DNA of 64,000 bases from positions 976,001-1,040,000 of the forward strand of contig JAHBZT010000001.1 in the NCBI GenBank assembly GCA_019635315.1, written 5' to 3'. Positions 55,211 through 64,000 of the stretch are shown here, piece by piece. Positions within the stretch are counted from its first letter, which is position 1, and every line of letters begins with the position of its first letter. The position numbers and the translations under genes were made by a program. The notes beneath the pieces are model-generated. The model ran no database searches. It was not told where the DNA came from and saw only the letters and a list, made by a program, of their open reading frames with translations. The DNA is from Rubrivivax sp. Lineage in GTDB: Bacteria > Pseudomonadota > Gammaproteobacteria > Burkholderiales > Burkholderiaceae_C.

Positions 55211-56155
55211 GTGATCCGCACGTGCTCTGCCCGACGACCCTGCATGGCAGGGCTGCTGGTCCTGCTCGCCGCGCTGCTCGCCGCCTGCACCACGGCCGGG
55301 CCGGCGCCGGCACCCGCCGCGCCGGCCTACGAGCCGCAGCGCGGCCAGCCGGGCAAGGACGTCGTGTGGGTGCCGACGCCGGACGCCGTCGTCACGCGCA
55401 TGCTGGACATGGCCGGCGTCACCGCGGCCGACCTCGTGGTCGACCTCGGCTCCGGCGACGGCAAGATCGCGATCGCCGCCGCGCGCGAGCGCGGGGCACG
55501 GGCGCGCGGGCTGGAATACAACCCGGACCTCGTCGTGCTGTCGCGACAGCGCGCGCAGCAGGCCGGCGTGGCCGCGCGCGTCGAATTCCTGCAGGCCGAC
55601 ATCTTCAAGTCCGACTTCAGCGACGCCAGCGTCGTCACGATGTACCTGCTGCCGGGGCTGAACCTGCGCCTGCGCGAGACGCTGCTGCGCATGAAGCCGG
55701 GCACGCGCGTGGTCTCGCATTCGTTCGACATGGGCACCTGGGAGGCCGACGAGCGCGCCTATCTCGGCAACGCCGCGGTGTTCATGTGGACGGTGCCGGC
55801 CCATGTCGCGGGCCTGTGGGCGGTGCATGCGCCAAGGCTGCCGGGTGCCCCGCTGACGCTGCGCCTGGAGCAGCACTTCCAGGTGCTTGCCGGCGAGGCC
55901 GACTTCGGTCCGCTGAGCGCCTTCCTGATGCGGCCGCGGCTCGACGGCGCACGCATCGCCTTCACGCTGCGCGACACCGGCGGCGCGCTGCTGCAATTCG
56001 ACGCTCTGGCGGCCGGCGATCGCATCGCCGGCACCGTGCAGCGCGCTGGCGGCCGGGCCGTGCCCTTCGAGGCCCGCCGCAGCGGTCCGCCCGGCGCCAT
56101 CGGCGGCGCGCAGCCGACCGCGCACGAATTGCGGCTGATGGGCGAGCCGATCTGA
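55211..56155 (+). CDS. SAM-dependent methyltransferase-like lipoprotein
   Basis: 314 residues from GTG 55211 (GAGGAG nine bases upstream). The N-terminus has a lipoprotein signal: hydrophobic LLVLLAALLAAC followed by TTAG, lipobox Leu-Ala-Ala-Cys near residue 27. The methylase motif I is VVDLGSGDGKIAIAAA, followed by GLEYNPDLV and FLQADIFKSDFSDASVV with MYLLPGLNLRLR. The C-terminal 100 residues form an extra beta-rich domain. A methyltransferase fold behind a lipobox is odd because S-adenosylmethionine is cytoplasmic. Confidence 0.88.
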   Translation: MIRTCSARRPCMAGLLVLLAALLAACTTAGPAPAPAAPAYEPQRGQPGKDVVWVPTPDAVVTRMLDMAGVTAADLVVDLGSGDGKIAIAAARERGARARGLEYNPDLVVLSRQRAQQAGVAARVEFLQADIFKSDFSDASVVTMYLLPGLNLRLRETLLRMKPGTRVVSHSFDMGTWEADERAYLGNAAVFMWTVPAHVAGLWAVHAPRLPGAPLTLRLEQHFQVLAGEADFGPLSAFLMRPRLDGARIAFTLRDTGGALLQFDALAAGDRIAGTVQRAGGRAVPFEARRSGPPGAIGGAQPTAHELRLMGEPI

Positions 56156-56213
56156 GGGCGACTGCCGGCGGTGCGTCCGCCCGAGCGCAGGCCGCGGCGC
56201 CGCCGGCCGCGCC

Positions 56214-57725
56214 TCAGGTGCCGCAGAAGGTGCGGTAGCAGGCGGTGACGGCCGCCGGCGCCGGCTGGCCGTAGCGCGCCAGCGTCGGCGTCTCGTCGAA
56301 CGGCCGGCGCAGCGCCGCGAGCAGCTGCTCGAAGGGCGCGAGGTCGTCGTCGTCCTGCGCCGCCGCCAGCGCCCGCTCGACGAGATGGTTGCGCGGGATC
56401 ACGAACGGATTGGCGCGGCGCAGGCGCTCGGCGCGTTCCTGCGCGCCGCCGCCGGCGGTGGCGTCGTCGGCGGCGCAGCGTGCACGCCAGCGTGCCAGCC
56501 AGGCGTCGGCGGCCTGCGGGTCGGCCAGCAGCGCGCGCAGCGGCGCCTCGTCGCCGGCGGCGGCCTCGGCCAGGCGCCGCCAGGCCAGCGTGAAGTCCGC
56601 CCCCTGGCGCTGCAGCAGCGCCAGCCAGTCCTCGGCCAGCGCGGCGTCGGCCGCGTCGTCGCTGCGCAGGCCCAGCTTGTTGCGCTGGCCGCGCAGCCAG
56701 GCCTCGCGGTACAGCGCCGGGAAGGCGTCGATGACCTCGGTCGCCCGCTCGACTGCGGCGCGCACCGCGGCCTCGTCGTCGCCGTCGGCGACCAGCGGCA
56801 GCAGCGCCTCGGCCAGCCGCGCGAGGTTCCAGCGCGCGATCGCCGGCTGGTTGCCGTAGGCATACCGCCCGCCTTCGTCGATGCTGCTGAAGACCGCCGC
56901 CGGGTCGTAGGCCTCCATGAAGGCGCAGGGCCCGTAGTCGATGGTCTCGCCGGAGATCGTCATGTTGTCGGTATTCATCACGCCGTGAATGAAGCCGACG
57001 TTCATCCACTGCGCGAGCAGCGCGGCCTGGCGCTCGGCCACCGCGCGCAGCAGCCCGAAGGCCCGCACGCCGGCATCGGTCACGCCGGCCAGCGCCGGGT
57101 CGTGGCGCGCGATCGCATGGTCGAGCAGCCGGCGCAGCGTGGCCAGCTCGCCGCGCACCGCGAAATACTGGAAGGTGCCCACGCGCAGGTGGCTGGCCGC
57201 CACGCGCGTGAGCACGGCGCCGGGCAGCGGGCGCTCGCGCCGCACCGGCTCGCCGGTGGCAGCGACCGCCAGCGCGCGCGTGGTCGGGATGCCCAGCGCC
57301 TGCATCGCCTCGCCGAGCAGCACCTCGCGCAGCATGGGCGCCAGCGCCGCCTTGCCGTCGCCGCCGCGCGAGAACGGCGTGCGGCCCGAACCCTTGAACG
57401 CGATGTCGCGGCGCCGGCCTTGGCGGTCGATCACCTCGCCGAGCAGCAGCGCGCGACCATCGCCGAGCTGCGGCGAGAAGCCGCCGAACTGGTGCCCGGC
57501 GTAGGCCTGCGCGATCGGCTCGGCGCCGTCGGGCACCCGGTTGCCGGCGAAGAGCTCGGCGCCGGTGTCGCCCTGCAGCGCGTCCGGGTCCAGCTGCAGC
57601 TCGCGCGCGAGCTCGTGGTTCAGGAAGACCAGGCGCGGCGCCGGCACGCGGGCCGGCGGCCAGGCGACATAGGCGCCGGGCAGGTCGCGGGCGTAGGAGT
57701 TGTCGAAGGCAAACGGCCAGGGCAT
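56214..57725 (-). CDS. selO: protein adenylyltransferase SelO
   Basis: 503 residues from ATG 57725. [39 protein letters not shown], the [17 protein letters not shown] loop, and [20 protein letters not shown] with the catalytic Asp/Asn are all conserved. SelO transfers AMP to Ser/Thr/Tyr of proteins in redox stress; most bacterial forms, like this one, lack the C-terminal selenocysteine and end in C-x-x-F-C-G-T. It is divergent from the CHAT-protease gene. Confidence 0.96.
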   Translation of the reverse strand: MPWPFAFDNSYARDLPGAYVAWPPARVPAPRLVFLNHELARELQLDPDALQGDTGAELFAGNRVPDGAEPIAQAYAGHQFGGFSPQLGDGRALLLGEVIDRQGRRRDIAFKGSGRTPFSRGGDGKAALAPMLREVLLGEAMQALGIPTTRALAVAATGEPVRRERPLPGAVLTRVAASHLRVGTFQYFAVRGELATLRRLLDHAIARHDPALAGVTDAGVRAFGLLRAVAERQAALLAQWMNVGFIHGVMNTDNMTISGETIDYGPCAFMEAYDPAAVFSSIDEGGRYAYGNQPAIARWNLARLAEALLPLVADGDDEAAVRAAVERATEVIDAFPALYREAWLRGQRNKLGLRSDDAADAALAEDWLALLQRQGADFTLAWRRLAEAAAGDEAPLRALLADPQAADAWLARWRARCAADDATAGGGAQERAERLRRANPFVIPRNHLVERALAAAQDDDDLAPFEQLLAALRRPFDETPTLARYGQPAPAAVTACYRTFCGT

Positions 57726-57884
57726 GCGCCAGTGTGCCGCGAGCGGCCCGGCCCTGCCGGCGGCGCGGTCGCCGCGCGGCCTGCCAGGGCTGGGCTGTGG
57801 CGGCGCCGGATCGTCGCGGCAGGGGTGCCCCGGCGCCGCCTTGATCGCCGTCAGTGCCGCCGCAGGTGATCCCCGCGCGGTGCC

Positions 57885-57914
57885 TTGTGCGGCGACCGGG
57901 GGCATGGCCATACT
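57885..57914 (+). promoter_or_regulatory. candidate promoter of the CHAT/caspase cassette
   Basis: TTGTGC (57885-57890), an 18 bp spacer and CATACT (57909-57914) fit a sigma-70 promoter. Transcription would begin near 57921, about 50 bases before ATG 57970, which argues against the in-frame ATG at 57904. Confidence 0.5.
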
Positions 57915-57969
57915 GCCCGCAGGCTGGGCCCGCCGTGCGGGTCGCGGGCCGCATCGACGGAGCAGCACC

Positions 57970-60900
57970 ATGGCGATCGAGAGACGCGCTTCCGGCATCA
58001 CCGTCGCGACCGACGACACCGTCGAGCCGCAGGCCTCGCTGAAGCTGCGCCGCCGGCGGCAGGGCCACTGGCCCACGGTGGTGCCGGCCGGTCCGGCGGC
58101 CGGTGCCGTCGGGCGCCGCCGGGCCGCGGCGGCCGCGGCCGTGCCGCCGTCCGAGGAGGAGGCCATCGTCGACGCGCTCGAAGGGCAGCAACTCGACCTC
58201 GTCGACGCGATTCCGCTGGTGCCGGCCGCGCCGGCGGCGGCTCGCCGGCGCGGCCGGGGCGCCGCGCCACCGGCGGCAGGGGGCAGCGCCGAGATCACCG
58301 TCCCGCTGGGGGCGGACGAGAGCGCGGTCGTGCTGGTCGAGCGCGACGGCGTCTACGAGTGGCAGCTTCTCGGCGTGGCCGCCGAGGCGCCGGCCGCGGC
58401 AGGGGCCCCGGGGGCGGGGCGCCGCCGCGGGCGCAAGGCGGCGGCGACGCCGGCGCCTGCGGCCCTGCCGGCCGCGCGCGCCGTGCGCTTCAGCATCGAG
58501 CTCGGCCCGCCGCCGGCTGCGGCCGCGGCGGCGCGGCGTGGTCCACGGCGGCGCAGCCTGCTCGGCCGGCTCGGCCTGGGCAAGGTGGTCGCCTATGTCT
58601 TCCGCTTCGTCGCACGGCCGGTGCTGGGCGGCGCGGTGCGCCTGATGGAGCGTCAGGTGCGCGACGGCCTGGTGCAGGTCACGTCGCCGGATCCGCTGGC
58701 CTGGAGCGAGCTTGCCGACGATGCCATGCTGCCGCTGCCCAGCGGCCGCCCGGCCCGCGTGCTGCTGCTGGTGCACGGCACCTTCAGCTCGACGGTCGGC
58801 AGCTTCGGCGCACTGGGCGCCCACCCGACGGGGCGTGCCCTGCTCGAGCAGGCGCTGGCCCGCTACGACCTGGTGATCGGCTGGGACCACCGCACGCTGA
58901 GTGCGCTGCCCACCGAGAATGCGATCGGGCTCGCTGCGCGGCTCGAGCGCCTGGGACTCGCGGCGCCGCCCGAGGTCGATGCGATCGCCTATTCGCGCGG
59001 CGGCCTCGTGCTGCGCAGCCTGCTCGAGCATGTGCTGCCGTCCGCCACGCTGCAGATCACGCTGCGGCGCGCCGTCTTCGTCGCCTGCACGAATGCCGGC
59101 ACCGAGCTCGCACGGCCGGCCAACTGGCACCTGTTCGCCGACCGCTACCTCAACCTCGCCGCGGCCGGTGCCCGCGCCGCCGCCCTGGTGCCGGGCTTCG
59201 CGTCCGCCGGCACCCTGCTCGCGGCAGCGATCCGCGGGCTGGGCGTCTTCGTCAAGGTGATGGCCTCGACGGCCGTGGAGGACGGCGCCGTGCCCGGCAT
59301 CGCGGCCATGGACCCCGGCGGCGACTTCGTGCGCGAGATCAACGGCGAGCAGCCCGGCCAGCCGACGCCGCAGCAGGCCTACTACTGCGCGGTCACGTCG
59401 CAGTTCGACACCCGTGCCGCCGCCGACACCGCCGACCCGTTCGTGACGCCGCCGTCGCTGCTGCTCAAGCTCGCCGACCGGGCGGCCGACGCGCTGCAGG
59501 GCGAGCCGAACGACCTCGTCGTCGACGTCGACTCGATGACGCAGATCGACGTGGCAGTCGGTCGCTACGTGCGCGAGCGGCTGGACTACGGCAGCAACGG
59601 CGTCGTGCACCACTGCAACTATTTCGCGCAGCCGCAGACGGCGCAGGCGCTCGCCGGCTGGCTCGGCGTCGCGCTGCAGGCGGCGGCCCCGGCGCGACGC
59701 GGGCGTGGCGCGCGCGCTGCGGCGCCGGCGGCTACGTTGCCGCCGGCGCAGCCGCTGGTGGTGCGGGCAAGCGAGCCGGCGGTCGTCACGCTGCGCAGCT
59801 CGCTGCCGGTGGCCGAGGCCCTGGGCCGCGTCGAGCGCGCGGGCCGGCCGTGGATCGTCGTCGAGCGGCCCTTCGTGGAGGAGGGCCAGGCCGTCACGCT
59901 GCGTTATGCGCACCCGACCCGGCTCGGGCTGACCTTCCTGCGGCGGTGGGCGGACCGGCCCGGCGCCACGGTCTTCGAGGCCTTCGAACTGCACGAGACC
60001 GGCCGCTCCGCGACGGTGCCGCCGACGGCCCTGGCGCTGCCGGCCGGCTGGCCGCGCCCGGACCATGTCGAGGAACTCGGCAGCCCCTTCGGCAGCCGCT
60101 ACCGTGGGGTCGTCGTCGATCGCGGCGAGGCGCTCGGCGTCGTCGCGCCGCCCGAGGAGTCGCCGGGTGTGGCCGCGGCCAGGGCGCCGACCCTGCCGGC
60201 GGCGCCCGGCGATGGCATCGACGAGACGATGGTGCCGAAGATGGCTGGCCGCCGGCGCGCCCTGAAGCCCAAGGGCGCGGCGCCACCGCCGCCTCCGCCG
60301 CCACCGCCACCGCCGCCGCCACCACCGACCCGACACGCGGCGGCGAAGAAGTCTGCCGCGGCCAAGCGCAGGGCCCCGGCCAGAAAGGCGGCCCGGCCGG
60401 CCGCCGCAGCCCCGGAGGTCGGGACGGCACCGCAGACGGCCGGCGCAGCCGCCGAGGTCGAATGCCACTTCCGCGCCGAGTGCGACGACGAGGTCGTCGT
60501 CGACGAGGTGCTGACGGTCGGTGTCACGATCTCCCGCGAGCAGCTCGAGCTGGCGACGGGCCGCCGCGGCGCGGTCGAGCGCGGCCGCGTCAGGAAGGCC
60601 AGGCCGCTGATCGTCGAGTGCCTGCCGATGCTGCGGCTGTCGATGGTCGAGCCCGCGGATGCGCGCGTGCAGATCCCGGTGCCCGAGGCCGGCGCGCCGC
60701 AGGACCTGCGCTTCGACCTGCTGGCGCGCGAGGCCGGGCCGGCCGAGCTGCGGGTCCAGGTGCGGCAGGGTCCGCTGCCGCTGGTGACGATGGTGCTGCA
60801 GCCGACGGTCGTGGCGGCACGCAGCGGGACGCGGCGGCCGCTGCAGGCCGCGGCCGGCCTCGAGGCCTTCCCCAGGCTGCCGCCCGCCATCGACGAGCTG

Positions 60901-61983
60901 CGCATCGTGCAGAAGCGCCCGACCGGCGGCACGATGCAGTACACGTTCACGCTGGAGCTCGCGAGCAAGCGGCTGCGGTGGCCGCCTTTCGAGTCCGACG
61001 AGAAGGCGGTCGACCCGGCGCACTTCGTCGCCTCGCTGTACCGCCGCATCGAGGATCGCTGGGCCGAGCACCGCGGCGAACGCGAGGCTTTCGAGCGCGA
61101 CCTGCGCGCGATCGGCGCCGAGCTGTTCGACACGCTGATGCCGCTCGCGCTGCGGCAGCTGCTGTGGGAGCACCGGGACACGATACGCAGCGTGCAGGTG
61201 CTGTCCTCCGAGCCCTTCATCCCCTGGGAGCTGGTGCACGTGCGCGACCCGGCACAGCGCCGTGCCGGGTCCGGCGCCGCCTTCCTGGGCGAGATGGGCG
61301 TCGTGCGCTGGCTGATCGACGGCTATCCACCCGAACGCGTCCGGGTGCGCCGCGGGCATGCCCGCTACCTGGTGCCCGCCTACCCGCCGCCCGACGAGCT
61401 GCCGATGGCGCAGGAGGAGATCGCGCTCGTCGAGGGCCGTTTCGGCGCGCAGCCGGTGGAGCCGACGGCCGAGGCGCTGTACCGCCTGATCGAGAGCCCG
61501 GGGCAGTTCGACCTGCTGCACGTGGCCTGCCATGGCCTGGCCGACAACGCCGACATCGACGACGCGCACCTGGAGATGCCGGGCCGCCTGCGCAGCGACG
61601 GCACGCCGAGCGAGGAGCATGTGCTGGCGAAGACCGTCGCCCATGACGGGGCTCTGGCCGACGGCGAGTGGCGCCCGCTGGTCGTGCTCAATGCCTGCCA
61701 GAGCCTGCGCAGCGGCTATTCGCTGCGCGGCATCGGCGGCTTCGCGCCGGCCTTCGTCACGGCCGGCGCCGGCGTGATCGTCGGCTCGGCGTGGTCGGTC
61801 GGCGACGTCCCGGCCTACGGCTTCATCGAGACCTTCTACGAAGGCTTCCTGGGCAAGGGCAAGCGGCTGACGCTGGCCGAGGCCACGGCTGCCGCCCGCC
61901 GGCGCGCGCGCGACGACGGCGATGCGACCTGGCTGGCCTATGTCGTGTACGGCCACCCGCGGGCGGTCGCGGTCAAGGGCTGA
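57970..61983 (+). CDS. CHAT-domain cysteine protease fused to an alpha/beta-hydrolase
   Basis: 1,337 residues from ATG 57970 (GGAG eight bases upstream). Order: Ala/Arg-rich N-terminus (1-250) with a short conserved-looking stretch; alpha/beta-hydrolase (about 255-560) with oxyanion H269-G270 ([10 protein letters not shown]), nucleophile S342 ([10 protein letters not shown]) and His547/548 (VVHHCNYF); a middle domain (about 580-760); a run of 15 Pro near 772-786 and a Lys/Ala-rich hinge; a beta-sandwich-like domain (about 825-960); then CHAT (about 1000-1337) with catalytic H1188 (LLHVACHG) and C1243 (VVLNACQS), ending GSAWSVGD and [17 protein letters not shown] proteases cut specific proteins. 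It is followed 21 bp later by a caspase-like gene. Target unknown. Confidence 0.9.
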   Translation: MAIERRASGITVATDDTVEPQASLKLRRRRQGHWPTVVPAGPAAGAVGRRRAAAAAAVPPSEEEAIVDALEGQQLDLVDAIPLVPAAPAAARRRGRGAAPPAAGGSAEITVPLGADESAVVLVERDGVYEWQLLGVAAEAPAAAGAPGAGRRRGRKAAATPAPAALPAARAVRFSIELGPPPAAAAAARRGPRRRSLLGRLGLGKVVAYVFRFVARPVLGGAVRLMERQVRDGLVQVTSPDPLAWSELADDAMLPLPSGRPARVLLLVHGTFSSTVGSFGALGAHPTGRALLEQALARYDLVIGWDHRTLSALPTENAIGLAARLERLGLAAPPEVDAIAYSRGGLVLRSLLEHVLPSATLQITLRRAVFVACTNAGTELARPANWHLFADRYLNLAAAGARAAALVPGFASAGTLLAAAIRGLGVFVKVMASTAVEDGAVPGIAAMDPGGDFVREINGEQPGQPTPQQAYYCAVTSQFDTRAAADTADPFVTPPSLLLKLADRAADALQGEPNDLVVDVDSMTQIDVAVGRYVRERLDYGSNGVVHHCNYFAQPQTAQALAGWLGVALQAAAPARRGRGARAAAPAATLPPAQPLVVRASEPAVVTLRSSLPVAEALGRVERAGRPWIVVERPFVEEGQAVTLRYAHPTRLGLTFLRRWADRPGATVFEAFELHETGRSATVPPTALALPAGWPRPDHVEELGSPFGSRYRGVVVDRGEALGVVAPPEESPGVAAARAPTLPAAPGDGIDETMVPKMAGRRRALKPKGAAPPPPPPPPPPPPPPPTRHAAAKKSAAAKRRAPARKAARPAAAAPEVGTAPQTAGAAAEVECHFRAECDDEVVVDEVLTVGVTISREQLELATGRRGAVERGRVRKARPLIVECLPMLRLSMVEPADARVQIPVPEAGAPQDLRFDLLAREAGPAELRVQVRQGPLPLVTMVLQPTVVAARSGTRRPLQAAAGLEAFPRLPPAIDELRIVQKRPTGGTMQYTFTLELASKRLRWPPFESDEKAVDPAHFVASLYRRIEDRWAEHRGEREAFERDLRAIGAELFDTLMPLALRQLLWEHRDTIRSVQVLSSEPFIPWELVHVRDPAQRRAGSGAAFLGEMGVVRWLIDGYPPERVRVRRGHARYLVPAYPPPDELPMAQEEIALVEGRFGAQPVEPTAEALYRLIESPGQFDLLHVACHGLADNADIDDAHLEMPGRLRSDGTPSEEHVLAKTVAHDGALADGEWRPLVVLNACQSLRSGYSLRGIGGFAPAFVTAGAGVIVGSAWSVGDVPAYGFIETFYEGFLGKGKRLTLAEATAAARRRARDDGDATWLAYVVYGHPRAVAVKG

Positions 61984-62004
61984 CGCCGCCGGGAGGGCAT
62001 CACG

Positions 62005-63306
62005 ATGACCGGATCAGCACGCGGCCGAGGCGGCAAGGCCCGCGCGTCGGGGCAGGCAGGCCCTGCGCCGGGCGCGGGCGAACTGGAGCGCGCCAGTGTC
62101 CGCCCCCCGACCCGCGAGGAGGCGACCGCGTCGATCACGGCCACGGTGATCGAACGCGGCGGCGAACGCCTGCTGCTGCTGCCCGACGGCGACCGGCACG
62201 AGCGCCGCATCCAGCGCCTGTGGCCGGGCGGCGGCGACCGGCTGTTCTGGGTGACCTTGACGATCGCCTGCGGCGACCCGGGGACCGGCAGGCGGCGCAA
62301 GGCGGGCAGCGGACCCGCGGCGGCGCGCCTGGCCAAGCGCTTCGGCCACCTGGCCAAGGCCAGGCACGACCTGCACGCCTACCGGCAGTACTACCGCCCG
62401 ATGCAGATCGGCAGCCCGGACATCGTCGGTGCCGTGCCCGGGCTCGGCAAGTGCGCGGGCTACTTCGACCACACGGTGCCGCTGGACAACCCGACGGTCG
62501 ACGAGGTGCGTGAGGCGATCGGCGAGCTGCGGCGCTGGCTCGACGTGAACCAGGGCGACCCGGAATACCGCTCGTTCCAGTTCAACCTCGCGTTCTCGGG
62601 CCACGGCGATCTCGAGGCCGACGGCGGCGGCAGCCTGGTGCTGGCCGACCGCACCCTGCCGGCCGGCGAGCTGGCGTCGATGCTGCTGGACGTGATGCCC
62701 GAGGCCGAGGACCACCCGGCGCCCTGCCGGCTCGACCTCTTCCTGGACTGCTGCCACGCCGCTGCCGTGGCCAGCACGCTGACCGCGCGGCTGATCGAGC
62801 TGCAGTCCGGCAACGACGCGACGGTGCGGTCGCGGCTGGACGCCGGCCAGATCTACTGCGCCTGCCTGGCGGACGAGGAGTCGTACGAACTCGCCGATGC
62901 GCCGCACAGCCTGTTCACCTTCGCCTTCCTCAACGAGTGTTCGCGTTGCCGTCCCGAGGGGGCCGCGTCGTTCAACCTGGCCCTGCGCGACCTGGGCTGG
63001 TTCACCGGCGGCGGGCAGCATCCGCTGCTGCTGGACCTGACGCAGGCGCCGGGCCTGTTCAAGTTTCCGCCGATGTACGTGCTGACGCGGGGCCCGACGG
63101 CACTGCCGGCCGATGCGCTGCCCGCTTATGCGCTGCCAGGGCCGGCCGAACGGGCCGCCGATCCCGTGGGGGCCTACGTGCGCCTGGCCGCGGCCTTGCG
63201 CGAGCATGCGCGGCCGATCGAGGAACGCATCGAACGCGATCCTTCGCTGGCGGTGCCGTTCCGCCGCGAGGAGATCCTCGGCAACGCCTTCTGGCCCTTC
63301 CTCTGA
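62005..63306 (+). CDS. caspase-fold (peptidase C14-like) protein
   Basis: 433 residues from ATG 62005, with GGGAGGG eight bases upstream. A basic N-terminal arm (1-45) precedes a caspase core: the active-site His200 in AFSGHGDLE, and Cys250 in FLDCCHAAAV, comparable to the DSCHSG of metacaspases with an extra Cys249. Between them lies a short acidic stretch where substrate Arg/Lys would be recognised. After about 320 there is an uncharacterised C-terminal part (LFKFPPMYVLTRGPTAL, then EERIERDPSLAVPFRREEI). It may cleave proteins after basic residues if metacaspase-like. It forms one transcription unit with the CHAT gene. Confidence 0.88.
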   Translation: MTGSARGRGGKARASGQAGPAPGAGELERASVRPPTREEATASITATVIERGGERLLLLPDGDRHERRIQRLWPGGGDRLFWVTLTIACGDPGTGRRRKAGSGPAAARLAKRFGHLAKARHDLHAYRQYYRPMQIGSPDIVGAVPGLGKCAGYFDHTVPLDNPTVDEVREAIGELRRWLDVNQGDPEYRSFQFNLAFSGHGDLEADGGGSLVLADRTLPAGELASMLLDVMPEAEDHPAPCRLDLFLDCCHAAAVASTLTARLIELQSGNDATVRSRLDAGQIYCACLADEESYELADAPHSLFTFAFLNECSRCRPEGAASFNLALRDLGWFTGGGQHPLLLDLTQAPGLFKFPPMYVLTRGPTALPADALPAYALPGPAERAADPVGAYVRLAAALREHARPIEERIERDPSLAVPFRREEILGNAFWPFL

Positions 63307-63411
63307 GCGCTGCGGCGCAGGCGCGTCCGGGTCGCCGAGGCGGCAGGCCGGCGCGGCGCCGGCGCCTCCCGGCCGCGCCGGCCACCGGCGTCCAGGCCGC
63401 GGCACCGCGCC

Positions 63412-63440
63412 TTGCCTGGGCGACACGGCGGTTGCAGAAT
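63412..63440 (+). promoter_or_regulatory. candidate promoter before the DUF4474 gene
   Basis: TTGCCT (63412-63417), a 17 bp spacer and CAGAAT (63435-63440) lie in the 288 bp between the caspase gene and the DUF4474 gene. The rest of this gap holds nothing recognisable. Confidence 0.45.
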
Positions 63441-63594
63441 CGGTGCCAGCGGTTGCTGACGCGCGTCATGCACGGACCGACCCTGCGGACCCGGTCGCCG
63501 GCCCGCAGCGATCGACGTGGCGGACCGGCGAGCTCTGCAGTGCCGCGCCGATCGTCGCCCCACCCGCGGGCCGCGGTCGGGCAGGAGCCACGCC

Positions 63595-64000
63595 ATGGGT
63601 GAGTGGTCCCCCAGCAGCCCCCTGGCCAAGGTCGTCCACGCCGCCGGTTTCGTCTACGACCCGGCGCAGGACATCATGGTCTCCAGGCTCGACCCCTACC
63701 AGCGTTACGGGGGCTACGACTGGCTCTACGACGTGGCCTCGCCGGCGCTGCACATGATCATCGACTGCGAGCCGTTCTACTTCGAGTACGGCGGCCATGC
63801 CTGGATGATCGAGCTGTGGAAGGGGCAGCACGGGCTGGAGTGCGGCGGCGAGATCGGGCTGTACCGCGACCGCCACCCGCTCGACCAGCGCCGGGCGCTG
63901 CCGCGCACGCGGCACTACGACTGTCCGCCGACCGACTTCGGTCTGCCGCAGATGCAGTTCACGCTCCACAAGAGCGACCGCGGCGGCGACGACAAGCTGC
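63595..64000 (+). CDS. DUF4474-domain protein (5' part)
   Basis: The frame from ATG 63595 (AGGAG about nine bases upstream) is open to the window's edge, 135 residues so far. The visible part matches DUF4474: AGFVYDPAQDIMVSRLDPYQ, YDWLYDVASPALHMIIDCEP, FYFEYGGHAWMIELWKGQHG and CGGEIGLYRD. The family's function is unknown to me. The fold is rich in aromatic and acidic residues and has no signal peptide. Its position downstream of two caspase-clan proteases on the same strand makes it a candidate substrate or effector. Confidence 0.85.
   Translation, partial: MGEWSPSSPLAKVVHAAGFVYDPAQDIMVSRLDPYQRYGGYDWLYDVASPALHMIIDCEPFYFEYGGHAWMIELWKGQHGLECGGEIGLYRDRHPLDQRRALPRTRHYDCPPTDFGLPQMQFTLHKSDRGGDDKL

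Noticed and set aside
55759-61956. A 2,065-residue open frame on the minus strand across selO and the CHAT gene
   Set aside because: It has no recognisable domain and is rich in Arg/Gln/His. The plus-strand CHAT frame and the minus-strand selO frame both contain complete catalytic motifs.

Overview
This 64 kb window is chromosomal DNA of a high-GC betaproteobacterium (about 70% G+C by eye), most likely order Burkholderiales in the Rubrivivax/Ideonella/Leptothrix neighbourhood. The evidence is the gene order metK - two lipid A acyltransferases - dapF - DUF484 - xerC, plus the many Bug/TRAP/Liv-type uptake systems and aromatic-acid catabolic genes. No rRNA, tRNA or CRISPR array was seen.

Layout. 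1-6.5 kb: end of an unknown gene, a NarL-type two-component pair, a YcaQ-like glycosylase, purT and a Nudix hydrolase. 6.6-11.0 kb: a small defence-type island, with a single-chain MmeI-like restriction-modification enzyme between two toxin-antitoxin pairs (Phd/PIN and RHH/ParE). 11.0-19.3 kb: GST, a Cys-rich protein, then the housekeeping block metK to xerC, interrupted by a 0.5 kb nest of inverted repeats (16.0-16.5 kb). 19.4-30.5 kb: DMT transporter, AraC regulator, an IS630 element, a complete Liv-type ABC importer with an aldehyde dehydrogenase, and a nucleoside-recognition membrane protein. 30.7-35.2 kb: secreted protein, amidohydrolase, cupin, rlmI and an Lrp regulator. 35.3-37.5 kb: glmS, whose 3' tail is followed by a second, displaced copy of the same tail. 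37.5-42.3 kb: a GntR-controlled catabolic operon of unknown substrate. 42.2-53.3 kb: a long leftward operon for 3-hydroxybenzoate/gentisate degradation (monooxygenase, dioxygenase, FAH hydrolase, TRAP transporter, hemerythrin), a frameshifted MalT-like regulator and an NmrA-like gene, with a divergent MarR regulator. 53.6-57.7 kb: MscS channel, YCII protein, a lipoprotein-like methyltransferase and selO.

The most unusual content is at the right end (57.9 to beyond 64.0 kb). There a 1,337-residue protein joins an alpha/beta-hydrolase to a CHAT cysteine-protease domain through a polyproline hinge. It is followed 21 bp later by a caspase-fold protein with an intact His/Cys pair, and then by a DUF4474 gene that runs off the window. 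Two different caspase-clan proteases, a hydrolase and a conserved unknown next to each other look like a protease-triggered conflict or cell-death module. That function is inference; the catalytic motifs are seen directly.
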